This document shows, in pieces, positions 16,688 through 24,482 of a DNA stretch of 64,000 nucleotides (the first letter of the stretch is position 1; the number at the start of each line of letters is the position of its first letter). A model generated the notes under the pieces. That model made no database searches, was not told where the DNA came from, and saw only the letters and a program-made list of their open reading frames with translations. The DNA lies in the NCBI GenBank assembly GCA_963976695.1, contig CAXBMB010000002.1, positions 55,124-119,123 on the forward strand. The letters run 5' to 3'. The stretch comes from CAXBMB01 sp963976695. GTDB taxonomy: Bacteria > Pseudomonadota > Alphaproteobacteria > Kiloniellales > DSM-21159. The translations under genes were made by a program, and so were the position numbers.

Positions 16688-19600
16688 ATGAACGACCAAC
16701 AAATCCGCCGCCGCTGGACGACCTGGCTGATCGTCGGCCTGATCCTGGCGTTGCTGGGATTGCCCGCGACCCTCTATGGGCTGCGTCTTCCGCTGGCCAA
16801 CGGCGTCTTGACCTATCTTCTGGCCCGGCAGGGCCTGGCCGGCGGCGGCACGGTGACGCGCCTGGACTTTACCGGCGCGACGCTCGACGACGTCACCCTA
16901 CCCGACCTGGAGATCCAGCGGGTCACGGCGGCTTGGCGGCTGGGCGTCTGGCCGCTTTCCTTCCAACTTACCGCGCTAGAGGTGGCCCGGCCGCACGTCA
17001 CCCTGGCGCTTGATCGACAGCCCCCTTGGCCGTCATGGATGGGGCGAGAACCGGATCGCCCAAAGACAGCGGGGCGCCAAGCGGCGGCGGAACCGGCGAT
17101 CATGCAGCTGCCCGCTTTGCTGCCGCCGCTGCGGATTCGCGACGGCCAGGCGCTGTTGCGGTCAGGGCGCGCCGAAGGTCGTCTGAACTTCCAGCTTCGC
17201 ATCGACCCGCAAGCAGACAACCGCGCCACGCTATCCGGCCAGGCCGGGTTGATCGGCTTCGACCTCACCGGCCAGGCTGCCTTCGATCTCACCTTGGCGG
17301 CCGGTCGCCTTACCCAATTCACCAGCAGCCTCACCCTGGCCCAGCGGCGCGAAGGCGCGCAGCGCGCAGCGCGGCTCCAACTCATGGCCAGCGGCGAGCA
17401 GAGCCCACAGGGCCTGTTGCTCAGCCTAAGCGGTGACGGCGCGCTGGATCTCCAACCGCTGTCCGCCCTTCAGGCGCAAATTTCCAAAGTGCTGCCGACC
17501 ATCGGCCTGGCGCTTCCCGCCACCGCGCGCGGACAGCTTGCCCTGCGCTTCGACAGCCAAAGTCGCTGGCGCGGCCAGACCGGCGCCGATTGGCGGCTCC
17601 CCGATCAATTCGCCCCCGACCAACTGACGGCGACGCTGGCGCTTTCCGGCAGGGCGATTGGCTGGCCGGACTGGGCGGAAGGCCTGAACCTCGACTGGGC
17701 CGGAACCCTCACGCAGCAAAGCGGGGGTCGACGACTGCTTTGGCGCCCCAGCCAAGCGCTGACCCTGCAAGCCGCGCAAATCTTGACCGGCTTGCCGCCG
17801 GCGGGTCTTCGCCAAAACCTGCCCGCCGGGCTGTTGAAAGACCAGCGGACAACGCTGGAAACCCCCGGTCTGGTGATCGACTTGAATGAAAGCAGTGTCT
17901 GGCTTGAGACACTTGAGCTGCGCGCCGACGACGCGGCGGGAAATCGCCTGAGCGCCAGCGGGTCGGCCAACCTGAATTTCTCGCCGGAGATCTGGGCGAA
18001 TGCGGAGCCTGGCGCGCAACCGGGCGCGCAAAACGGGGCGCAACCGGGGGCGCAACTGGGCGCGGAACTTGATGTCGCCCTGTTTCTCGGCCAACCCTGG
18101 CCGGGTTTACGGGATTTGGACGCCCGCTTTCGCGGCGCCTTCCAACAGGACCGGCAAGGCCGACGGGTCGATCTGCAAGCGATCAACCAGCTCACCGTGC
18201 TGAGCGATCCGGGGTACTGGCCGCCGGCGCTTGACCCGCTGCGCGCCTGGCTGGCGGATCAGCAAGCCGCCAGTCAACCCTTTCGCCTCCGACTGCAGGC
18301 CGCGCCGATAGAGCCGGATCAACCTTTATTGACGGCGTTTCAAGAAAAGGCCGACCTGGGGGTTTCCTATCTGGGGTTTGCCTATCAAGGCCGGGCCACC
18401 CTGGACAGCCCGTTCTGGGAAAAGCTGACGCTGCAGGCCCGGGCCGACGGCGATCAATCCGACCCGGGCCGGCTGCTGGTGGATTTGCCGCGCGTGGTTC
18501 TCGACGCGCAAGGCCTGCAAAGCCGCTACGGCGCGTTCGACCTCGGTTTGACCGGCGGCGGCGGCCTGCTGGACGACCTGTTCACCGCCACCCTGTGGGC
18601 GCGGGCGCGGGCGGCCCGGATAACCGCGCCGCAGGGCCAGGCCGAGGATCTTTCCCTGGCCGTCGAGGTGACCGCCGACGGCAGCCCTGGCGACATCGCC
18701 TGGCGCGCCACGGACGGGGTCCTGTCGCTGTCCCGGCTCAGCGGGCCGGGCGACCTCCGGCTTGCGCCCCTGCGGATGACCCTGCCGCAAGCCAGCGGGC
18801 GATGGCGCACCGGCGGGCGCAGCGCGCGCGCCGAAATCCGATCGGCCGCGACCACCCTGCAGCACCCGAAACAAACGCTGGAATTGAGCGCCGGAACACT
18901 TGACCTGGATATCACCGAGCAAGGCGTCGGCCAGGCGCGTCTGGCCTTCACACAGGTCGCCGCCAAGCAGGCCAAGCTATGGCTTGACGCCCCCAGCTTT
19001 GTCATCCAACGCAGACCCGGCAGCGCGCTGGCGCTGGACATAAAGCCGGTCAAGATCAGCGATCGCGCCGCGCGGCCGCGCTTTCCGCCGCTGGTAATCG
19101 CCGGCGGCGGCAAACAGGCCGCCAAGATTGTCACCGCCAGGCTGACCGCCCGCTTGCCACAGGTCCCCGATCGCCCGCTGAGCCTGTCCGCCCGCTTCGA
19201 TCTGACCCGGAAGGTCGGCCAAGCCCGGTTTGAACTTTCGGCGCTGCCCTTCGATGCCCGGCTGCAGCCCAAGGCGCTGCACCCGGCCCTGGCCCAGCTG
19301 CAAAAGGTGCGGGGTCGGGTGGACTTTGTCGGCAGCGCCAGCTTCACCCCTGCGGGCCTGTCGGCAAGCGCCGGCCAGCTCGACTTGCAAATCGACCGCA
19401 TGACCCTGCCCGGCGGCGCCGTCACCAACCTTTCCCTGCCCCTCACCCTGACCTCCCTCTGGCCGCTGGAAAGCGCGGCGGGTCAGCGGTTGGACCTGGA
19501 AAAATTCGGCCAAGGCCCGGCAGTCGAGGACCTGGTTTTGCGCTACCGCCTGGACGCGCGCCAAACCGGCGACAGCCCGCTGCCGGTGGTGGCGGTGGAG

Positions 19601-20146
19601 CAGGCGACGATGCGGCTGCTGGGCGGCCGCCTGAACCTGGGCCCCAGCCGACTGGATCCGGCGGCCGATGCGCAGAACCTCGTACTGCTGGCCGAGGAAC
19701 TGGATCTGGTCTCCGTGCTGTCGCTGCTCAATCAGGAGGGCGTGGCCGGGAACGGGCGCTTGCGCGGACGCGTGCCGCTCGCCTTTCGTGCTGGTCAACT
19801 GGTCATCGACGGCGTGCGCCTGGAGGCCGAAGGGCCGGGCGTCCTGGCCTTTACCTCCGGGCCCACCGAACAGGCGCTGACCCAGGGCGGCAAGCATATC
19901 AACCTGCTGCTCCGGGCCCTGCAGAACTTCCACTATCAAGATCTGCTGCTGACACTTGACCGGCAGCCCAACGGCCAAAGCCAACTGCTACTGGCGCTCA
20001 ACGGCAGCAATCCGGATCTCTATGCCGGCTATCCCTTTGCCTTGAATCTCACGCTGGAAACCGCGGCCGCCCCACTTTTGTCGGCCATAACCGCCGGCTC
20101 CAGTCTTTACGAAGAGGTGATCCGCCGGGCCCTGAAGTCACGCTAG
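16688..20146 (+). CDS. ydbH: YdbH-family AsmA-like intermembrane protein
   Basis: Large envelope protein of the AsmA-like/YdbH group. In Escherichia coli YdbH, TamB and YhdP share a role in phospholipid transport between the membranes. The 1152-aa protein has a short cytoplasmic start, one N-terminal membrane helix (about residues 12-33) and then a long periplasmic region of alternating beta-strand pattern (repeated short segments ending in LDL, LSL and similar), ending KSR. Assignment rests mainly on the following ynbE and ydbL homologues, which match the E. coli operon order. A Gly/Ala/Gln-rich insertion (several PGAQ units, near 18000-18070) looks species-specific. Confidence 0.85.
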   Translation: MNDQQIRRRWTTWLIVGLILALLGLPATLYGLRLPLANGVLTYLLARQGLAGGGTVTRLDFTGATLDDVTLPDLEIQRVTAAWRLGVWPLSFQLTALEVARPHVTLALDRQPPWPSWMGREPDRPKTAGRQAAAEPAIMQLPALLPPLRIRDGQALLRSGRAEGRLNFQLRIDPQADNRATLSGQAGLIGFDLTGQAAFDLTLAAGRLTQFTSSLTLAQRREGAQRAARLQLMASGEQSPQGLLLSLSGDGALDLQPLSALQAQISKVLPTIGLALPATARGQLALRFDSQSRWRGQTGADWRLPDQFAPDQLTATLALSGRAIGWPDWAEGLNLDWAGTLTQQSGGRRLLWRPSQALTLQAAQILTGLPPAGLRQNLPAGLLKDQRTTLETPGLVIDLNESSVWLETLELRADDAAGNRLSASGSANLNFSPEIWANAEPGAQPGAQNGAQPGAQLGAELDVALFLGQPWPGLRDLDARFRGAFQQDRQGRRVDLQAINQLTVLSDPGYWPPALDPLRAWLADQQAASQPFRLRLQAAPIEPDQPLLTAFQEKADLGVSYLGFAYQGRATLDSPFWEKLTLQARADGDQSDPGRLLVDLPRVVLDAQGLQSRYGAFDLGLTGGGGLLDDLFTATLWARARAARITAPQGQAEDLSLAVEVTADGSPGDIAWRATDGVLSLSRLSGPGDLRLAPLRMTLPQASGRWRTGGRSARAEIRSAATTLQHPKQTLELSAGTLDLDITEQGVGQARLAFTQVAAKQAKLWLDAPSFVIQRRPGSALALDIKPVKISDRAARPRFPPLVIAGGGKQAAKIVTARLTARLPQVPDRPLSLSARFDLTRKVGQARFELSALPFDARLQPKALHPALAQLQKVRGRVDFVGSASFTPAGLSASAGQLDLQIDRMTLPGGAVTNLSLPLTLTSLWPLESAAGQRLDLEKFGQGPAVEDLVLRYRLDARQTGDSPLPVVAVEQATMRLLGGRLNLGPSRLDPAADAQNLVLLAEELDLVSVLSLLNQEGVAGNGRLRGRVPLAFRAGQLVIDGVRLEAEGPGVLAFTSGPTEQALTQGGKHINLLLRALQNFHYQDLLLTLDRQPNGQSQLLLALNGSNPDLYAGYPFALNLTLETAAAPLLSAITAGSSLYEEVIRRALKSR

Positions 20147-20175
20147 GGTCGGCGCGTCCAACCCGGGTTCACTTC

Positions 20176-20205
20176 GTGATTCCATTTAAACCGATCCGAC
20201 TCTAG
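20176..20205. repeat. CTAG-tailed element, copy A
   Basis: The sequence reads GTGATTCCATTTAAACC and then GATCCGACTCTAG. The same core (CGTTTGAACCGATCCG plus CTCTAG, with changes) recurs near 21901, 28568, 37119, 39946 and 55191. This copy lies between ydbH and ynbE, not at a gene stop, and its left half-palindrome is eroded. Confidence 0.6.
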
Positions 20206-20241
20206 ACTACGGGAAGTCTTTCCTTCCTGATGGATCGCGCC

Positions 20242-20439
20242 ATGAAGATTCCTCTTATCGGACCAACCTCGCTGTTGCTAACGGCCTTTGTACTCGCGGC
20301 CTGCCAGCCAACCGTCAAGGTGGAAGCCCCGCGCGAGCCCATCACCATTAATCTCAACATAAAGCTGGAAGCCGATGTCCGCATTCGCCTGGAGGAGCAG
20401 GCGCAGGAAGACATTGAGCAGCTGGATAACATCTTCTAA
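20242..20439 (+). CDS. ynbE: YnbE-family small outer-membrane lipoprotein
   Basis: Partner lipoprotein of YdbH. From the ATG at 20242 the protein is 65 aa: a lipoprotein signal peptide with lipobox LAAC (Cys21), followed by the YnbE signature of a short mature part with EPITINLNIKLEADVRI. An in-frame ATG at 20230 would add four residues; the later start matches the MKI start of E. coli YnbE. The stop overlaps a possible ydbL start (TAATG). In E. coli the mature strand is thought to extend the YdbH bridge to the outer membrane. Confidence 0.88.
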   Translation: MKIPLIGPTSLLLTAFVLAACQPTVKVEAPREPITINLNIKLEADVRIRLEEQAQEDIEQLDNIF

Positions 20440-20456
20440 TGGCGAGAGACCGGACC

Positions 20457-20813
20457 ATGATTGCAACAAATTTTTCCCGCCGCCGCTTTCTCGCCCTTGG
20501 CCTTGCCGCCGGCGCGGGCATCGCCTCGATCAAGCTGACGACATCGACCGCTCTCGCCCAGTCGGCAGAGGAGTTGCGCAGCTCGGGCCAGGCTGGCGAG
20601 CGTTTCGACGGCTTTATGGAGGCCCGCGATCCCGCCGTGGCAAGCGCGGTCACCCGGATCAACAACCAACGCAAGGCGGTCTACGAGGCGCGCGCCAAGC
20701 AACAGGGCGTCACCCTTGAGCAGGTCGGCAAGATCTACGCCGAGCAGATATATAAGAAACTACCGTCCGGTAGCTGGTTCAAACTGGCCAGCGGCCAATG
20801 GGCGCAAAAATAG
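20457..20813 (+). CDS. ydbL: YdbL-family (DUF1318) periplasmic protein with a Tat-type signal
   Basis: Third gene of the ydbH-ynbE-ydbL operon, a small periplasmic protein thought to help YdbH/YnbE assembly. From 20457 it is 118 aa; an in-frame ATG at 20439, fused to the ynbE stop, would add six. I prefer 20457 because a GAGAG site lies upstream. The signal peptide has a twin-arginine motif (SRRRFLALG) and a probable cut after ALA. The mature part has the DUF1318 features: many Lys/Arg/Gln residues and VGKIYAEQIYKKLPSGSWF. The Tat-like motif is unusual for the family. Confidence 0.87.
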   Translation: MIATNFSRRRFLALGLAAGAGIASIKLTTSTALAQSAEELRSSGQAGERFDGFMEARDPAVASAVTRINNQRKAVYEARAKQQGVTLEQVGKIYAEQIYKKLPSGSWFKLASGQWAQK

Positions 20814-20865
20814 CCGCTGGGTTACCAACGCGGCGCAAGACGGCGCAAAGCCCCCTTTCCAAATA

Positions 20866-20894
20866 ACAAAACCCCCAGGAATGACCTGGGGGTT
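20866..20894 (-). terminator. Terminator of the tRNA-Val transcript
   Basis: On the minus strand the hairpin AACCCCCAGG/CCTGGGGGTT (10 bp, 5-nt loop; 20870-20879 and 20885-20894) is followed by TTTGTTATTT, a fair intrinsic terminator. It lies 4 nt past the 3' end of tRNA-Val and could also limit ydbL read-through from the other side. Confidence 0.85.
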
Positions 20895-20898
20895 CTGA

Positions 20899-20973
20899 TG
20901 GTGGGCACGACTGGGATTGAACCAGTGACCCCTTCGATGTCAACGAAGTGCTCTCCCGCTGAGCTACGCGCCC
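20899..20973 (-). tRNA. tRNA-Val (anticodon GAC), CCA encoded
   Basis: A full cloverleaf reads on the minus strand: acceptor GGGCGCG pairing with CGTGCCC (one G-T), D stem GCTC/GAGC, anticodon stem CTTCG/CGAAG around loop TTGACAT (anticodon GAC, valine), T stem ACTGG/CCAGT, discriminator A and encoded CCA at 20899-20901. It is 75 nt long. Confidence 0.97.
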
Positions 20974-21165
20974 TTTTGCTTGATCGACGATCGGGCGGCT
21001 GCGAGTGTGCCGCCCCGTCGAGGGCTGTGGAAGTACCAGCGGGCGAACACTTTGACAAGAGCTAAATGACAGAATTTTCGGTTCGGCCGGGCAAATGTTT
21101 CCGCAGCGTCCACACCTCCCCGCGCCGCCGCGCCGCCACCACCGGGAAACCACCGTACAGTCGGG

Positions 21166-21543
21166 TCACAGAGGCGCCGGCGTCGCCAGCATGGCCTCGA
21201 CCTGGCGCGCCAATTCGCGCAGGTGAAACGGCTTGGACAGAATTTTCGGGCTGGAAAAGCCGTCTTGACGCGCGGTCGCGGTAAGGGCCACCGCCGCGAA
21301 GCCGGTAATGAACATGACCTTGAGATCGGGATAGCGCCGCCCGGCCCGGCGCGCCAGTTCAATGCCGTCCAGACCGGGCATCACCACGTCGGCCAGCAGC
21401 AGGTCCGCCTCTTCCACGCCCAGTTGGCTTAGCGCTTCAATGCCGTCGCCCACATCCCGCACGACATGACCGGACTCGGTTAACGCCTTGGCCAGAATTT
21501 TTCGCAAGCTGGGGTCGTCTTCGGCGATTAGGATGCGCGCCAT
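21166..21543 (-). CDS. cpdR: CpdR-like single-domain response regulator
   Basis: Stand-alone receiver domain, 125 aa, with no output domain. The acidic pocket is E8/D9/D10, the phospho-acceptor is D52 (LLLADVVMPG), and the conserved Lys lies in ILSKPFHL. The stretch LKVMFITGFAAVAL is characteristic of CpdR, which in Caulobacter directs ClpXP proteolysis depending on its phosphorylation by the CckA-ChpT relay. I start at MARILIAEDD because AGGGGA lies about 10 nt upstream; an ATG seven codons earlier is possible. The neighbouring N-formylglutamate amidohydrolase gene agrees with the alphaproteobacterial cpdR context. Confidence 0.88.
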   Translation of the reverse strand: MARILIAEDDPSLRKILAKALTESGHVVRDVGDGIEALSQLGVEEADLLLADVVMPGLDGIELARRAGRRYPDLKVMFITGFAAVALTATARQDGFSSPKILSKPFHLRELARQVEAMLATPAPL

Positions 21544-22187
21544 ATCTGCCTGTCCCCTGTTCATTCCGTCGAAGCGCGCGCAACCGCGTGACCCAACCAC
21601 GATCTCAAAAATCACAATCTCAAAGGGGACGAAGCGCCACCGTCCCGCTTGCCAACCCGCCGGTCCGAGCCACCGAGACCGGGCCGGACCGCACGATTGA
21701 AATCGAAAAATTTCCTGACTTAGAAATAGGGAATTGTCCCGCCGCCCGCCAGGGCTAACTTGCGCACCGGGTCGGGCGACCAATTGGCAACACCGGGACC
21801 GCGCGCCGCGCCGCGTGGGAGCCGCGCGGGCGGGGCATACGGGGGGGCCGCGCGCCGCGGCAAAAAGCCCCGAGGACTTGGCAAGCCGCCGCCTTTTACA
21901 CTAGAGTCGAATCAGTTCAAACGAGGTCACGTCAGGATTCCGTTTGAACCGTAACGCCGCCTCTTATCACGATATTCGCGGGTGTTTGACGACAGAGCCG
22001 GCACGCCGATCCGGACTCTTCTTGATGCCAGTCCTCCGGCCCGGGAGCGACGCCCCCGGCAATCGACGGCGCCACGGCTGGACCGGACTTCGCAGTGACC
22101 GGAGTCCCAAGTGAGCGAACTGCGGCGTGAACCTGTCGGGAAAAGCCGCCGCGCCCACCACCAAGGGACGGGAAGGAGGTTGATCTG
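21544..22187. promoter_or_regulatory. 644-bp intergenic region between cpdR and the amidohydrolase, with CTAG-tailed palindrome D
   Basis: The region holds promoters for the divergent cpdR and hutG-like genes but no convincing small gene. At 21901-21950 is an element starting CTAGAGTCGAATCA, then arms GTTCAAACG (21915-21923) and CGTTTGAAC (21941-21949), in reverse orientation to the copies next to purA and serA. An AAGGAGG ribosome site lies just before 22188. The rest is GC-rich and unremarkable. Confidence 0.6.
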
Positions 22188-23273
22188 ATGACAGACAAGC
22201 CACGTTCCGCTCAAGGACCAGGCTACGGACCACGACGCCGCCGACCACGACTCGGTCCGCGCCGGGAGTCGGAGGTCGATCAGGCTTCCGCCCGATCCTG
22301 GCAGCCGCGCGCCGGCCTGGAGACACCCCCCCGGCAGGTCGAGAGCATGCAGCCAGACGGCGAACCGGAGCGGCGACTTGGGCCAATCCACCCGGCCTAT
22401 GATGACTTTTCCAGCGAGCCCGCCTACCGTCTGGACCTGCCAGACAGCCAGCGCCTGCCCTTGGTTTTCGCCTCTCCCCATAGCGGCCGTCACTATCCGG
22501 CGCGCTTTGTCGCGGCCTCACGGCTGGATCCCCGGACCTTGAGACGCTCCGAAGATTGCTATGTCGAGGAACTCTTCGCCGCCGCGCCCGGCCTGGGCGC
22601 GCCCCTGCTGCAAGCGCTTTTCCCGCGCGCCTATGTGGACGTCAACCGCGAGCCCTACGAACTCGACCCCAAAATGTTCAACGCCCCCTTGCCCGACTTC
22701 GTCAACCGCCACTCGCCAAGAGTGGCGGCGGGCCTTGGCACCTTGGCGCGGGTGGTTGGCAATGGGCAGGAAATCTACCGCGACCAGCTGATCTTCGCCG
22801 AAGCGGCGACCCGATTGCGCCGCTGCTACTGGCCCTATCACCACTGCCTCGCCGACCTGGTCGAACAAACCCGCCGGCGGTTTGGCTTTTGCGTGCTGAT
22901 CGACTGCCATTCCATGCCCTCCAACTCGGTTGGCGGACTGCTGCGCCCGGGCGTCAAGCCGCTCGACATGGTGCTGGGCGATTGCTTCGGCACCTCCTGC
23001 GCGCCCGAGGTCAGCGATGTGGTCCAGCAGGGCTTGACCCGCATGGGCTACAGAACCCTGCGCAACAAGCCCTACGCCGGCGGCTTTGTCACCCGACACT
23101 ATGGTCGGCCGAGCGCCGGCGTTCACGTGCTGCAGATCGAACTGAACCGCAAACTCTACATTGATGAGGCCAGCTATCAGCGCACAGCCAGCTTCGGCCG
23201 CCTGGCCGATCATCTGGCCCAGCTGATCCAGTCCCTGGGGCAGTTGGACCTGGGCCGGTTGGCCGCCGAATAG
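22188..23273 (+). CDS. N-formylglutamate amidohydrolase family protein
   Basis: Zinc-dependent amidohydrolase of the N-formylglutamate deformylase family. Motifs include SPHSGRHYP, RSEDCYVEELF, DVNREPYELDP, DCHSMP and HVLQIELNRKLY, which supply the expected His/Asp/Glu residues. Start 22188 follows an AAGGAGG site and gives 361 aa; the first ~60 residues are Arg/Pro-rich with no family match, so a later start (ATG 22347) cannot be ruled out. No hut genes adjoin it, so histidine catabolism is not implied; the family is commonly found beside cpdR. Confidence 0.88.
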   Translation: MTDKPRSAQGPGYGPRRRRPRLGPRRESEVDQASARSWQPRAGLETPPRQVESMQPDGEPERRLGPIHPAYDDFSSEPAYRLDLPDSQRLPLVFASPHSGRHYPARFVAASRLDPRTLRRSEDCYVEELFAAAPGLGAPLLQALFPRAYVDVNREPYELDPKMFNAPLPDFVNRHSPRVAAGLGTLARVVGNGQEIYRDQLIFAEAATRLRRCYWPYHHCLADLVEQTRRRFGFCVLIDCHSMPSNSVGGLLRPGVKPLDMVLGDCFGTSCAPEVSDVVQQGLTRMGYRTLRNKPYAGGFVTRHYGRPSAGVHVLQIELNRKLYIDEASYQRTASFGRLADHLAQLIQSLGQLDLGRLAAE

Positions 23274-23377
23274 CTATCCAGCCCTGCCGATCCGGGTCCG
23301 ATCTCTTGTTTCCTGCCGACAAAGCGCCGAGATTAACGCCGACATTAACGCCGCGTTCCGGGCTTGCCGGCAGCCGC

Positions 23378-23455
23378 AAAAAAAGAGAGGGCCGCACAGC
23401 AGTGCGGCCCTAAGTTTTTGGGAGGAAACGTCTATAGAGACGTGCGGCATGAATC
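23378..23455 (-). ncRNA. Candidate trans-acting small RNA with UUUCCUCCC motif (MmgR/alpha-r8-like)
   Basis: On the minus strand, about 78 nt: a 5' hairpin ACGTCT-ATAG-AGACGT (23429-23444), then an unpaired TTTCCTCCCAAAAACTTA, then a strong terminator hairpin ending in T7 (23378-23384). This layout, with a CCUCC anti-Shine-Dalgarno motif exposed between two stems, matches what I recall of alphaproteobacterial sRNAs of the alpha-r8 group, of which MmgR limits polyhydroxybutyrate granules. No minus-strand gene precedes the terminator, so it needs its own transcript. The 5' end is a guess. Confidence 0.55.
23388..23411. terminator. Bidirectional intrinsic terminator
   Basis: Perfect 10-bp stem AGGGCCGCAC/GTGCGGCCCT with a 4-nt loop. 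On the minus strand it is followed by CTC and seven T; on the plus strand by AAG and five T. It can end both the hutG-like transcript (stop 115 nt upstream) and the candidate small RNA. Confidence 0.88.
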
Positions 23456-23788
23456 AAAACCTTGATGTATGCTGCACTGCAATATTACGTCGGGTCGGGA
23501 GAAATGGCCACAGAAAAAATATGAACCCATTGATAAACATGTATATTTTTTTACACATTTTTTTGGAATCACTCAAATTTTGCTTCAATGTTATGCAGTG
23601 CAGCATTTTTTTGCGTTTTTTCTAAGCAAGCCGGGGAAAGATCGCCGCCGACGCCGCGATTGCCCATCCGCCAAGGAACAAAACCTTGTCCGGAGCCGCG
23701 CGGAAATTTCCGCCTTTTGCGGCTTGGCATGGCGCTTGCTGAATTCCAGGCGAGTTCTTTTTCCCCACGATTGAGCGGAGTCAGACCC
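23456..23788. promoter_or_regulatory. AT-rich region with paired TGC boxes upstream of the lytic transglycosylase
   Basis: This stretch is strikingly AT-rich for the genome, with several T runs of six to eight, and shows no convincing gene. It carries a perfect 13-bp inverted pair, ATGCTGCACTGCA (23469-23481) and TGCAGTGCAGCAT (23594-23606), 112 bp apart. Such TGC-rich palindromic boxes resemble the operators of PhaR, the polyhydroxyalkanoate-responsive repressor; this is resemblance only. The first box would overlap a -35-like TTGCAG for the minus-strand small RNA. Confidence 0.5.
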
Positions 23789-24439
23789 GTGAAAGCCCCT
23801 GCCTATCTCCTCGGCCTGGTTTTTTTCCTTTTTCCACTGTCCCTGGCGGCGGAAGAAAGCGCGGAACCCCAGGATCCCTGGGCGCTGTGCCGTGAGAACG
23901 TGGACGTCGCCGAACGGTTGGTGTCTATCCCGCGATACCTGCTCAGCGCCATTTCCTCTGTCGAATCCGGCCGCTGGAGCGAGGCCAACCAGGCAAGAAT
24001 TTCCTGGCCCTGGACGGTTATGGCCGAGGGGCGCGGGCGGTATTTACCCAGTAAATCCGCCGCAATCGCCGAGGTCAGGGCGCTGCAAGCCAAGGGAGTC
24101 CGCAATATTGACGTCGGCTGCATGCAGATCAACCTGCTTTTCCACGGCGACGCTTTTGTTGATTTGGAACAGGCGTTCGATCCGGCCTTCAATGTGGCCT
24201 ACGCCGCCGCGTTCCTGCTGCGTCTGCGCGAGGAGGAACGCTCCTGGACCCGGGCGATTGGTCGGTATCACTCGGCAACGCCGGTCTTCGCCAACCGTTA
24301 CAAGACCAAGGTGCGCCGGGCCTGGCAGGCGGAAAAACGCGATGCGGCCCGCCGGCTTCGCGACCAGCGAAACGCCCTGCAGGAGGCGGCGCGTCTCAAG
24401 CGGCGCGACCAGCAGGGTGACTCCACCACCGCCGGATAG
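23789..24439 (+). CDS. Lytic murein transglycosylase (SLT domain), secreted
   Basis: Periplasmic enzyme that cleaves the glycan strands of peptidoglycan. I start at the GTG at 23789 (216 aa) because CGGAG lies about 8 nt upstream and the protein then begins with a clean signal peptide (VKAPAYLLGLVFFLFPLSLA, cut near AAEE). SLT features follow: the likely catalytic Glu in AISSVESGRWS, then VGCMQINLLFHG, FDPAFNVAYAAAFL and AIGRYHSATP. The C-terminal ~45 residues are very basic and probably helical. Confidence 0.87.
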   Translation: MKAPAYLLGLVFFLFPLSLAAEESAEPQDPWALCRENVDVAERLVSIPRYLLSAISSVESGRWSEANQARISWPWTVMAEGRGRYLPSKSAAIAEVRALQAKGVRNIDVGCMQINLLFHGDAFVDLEQAFDPAFNVAYAAAFLLRLREEERSWTRAIGRYHSATPVFANRYKTKVRRAWQAEKRDAARRLRDQRNALQEAARLKRRDQQGDSTTAG

Positions 24440-24482
24440 CGGTCTTCGCCCTGGCCCGCCGCCAGGATGACAAGCGACGGCG

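Noticed and set aside
18977..19984. Minus-strand frame (335 codons) inside ydbH
   Set aside because: Shadow of ydbH with low-complexity Gln/Arg/Gly content and no ribosome site.
23449..23635. Short plus-strand peptide frame of about 60 codons from ATG 23449
   Set aside because: The peptide is Phe/Leu/Cys/Asn-rich, reflecting AT-rich spacer DNA, and the region has better signs of being regulatory.
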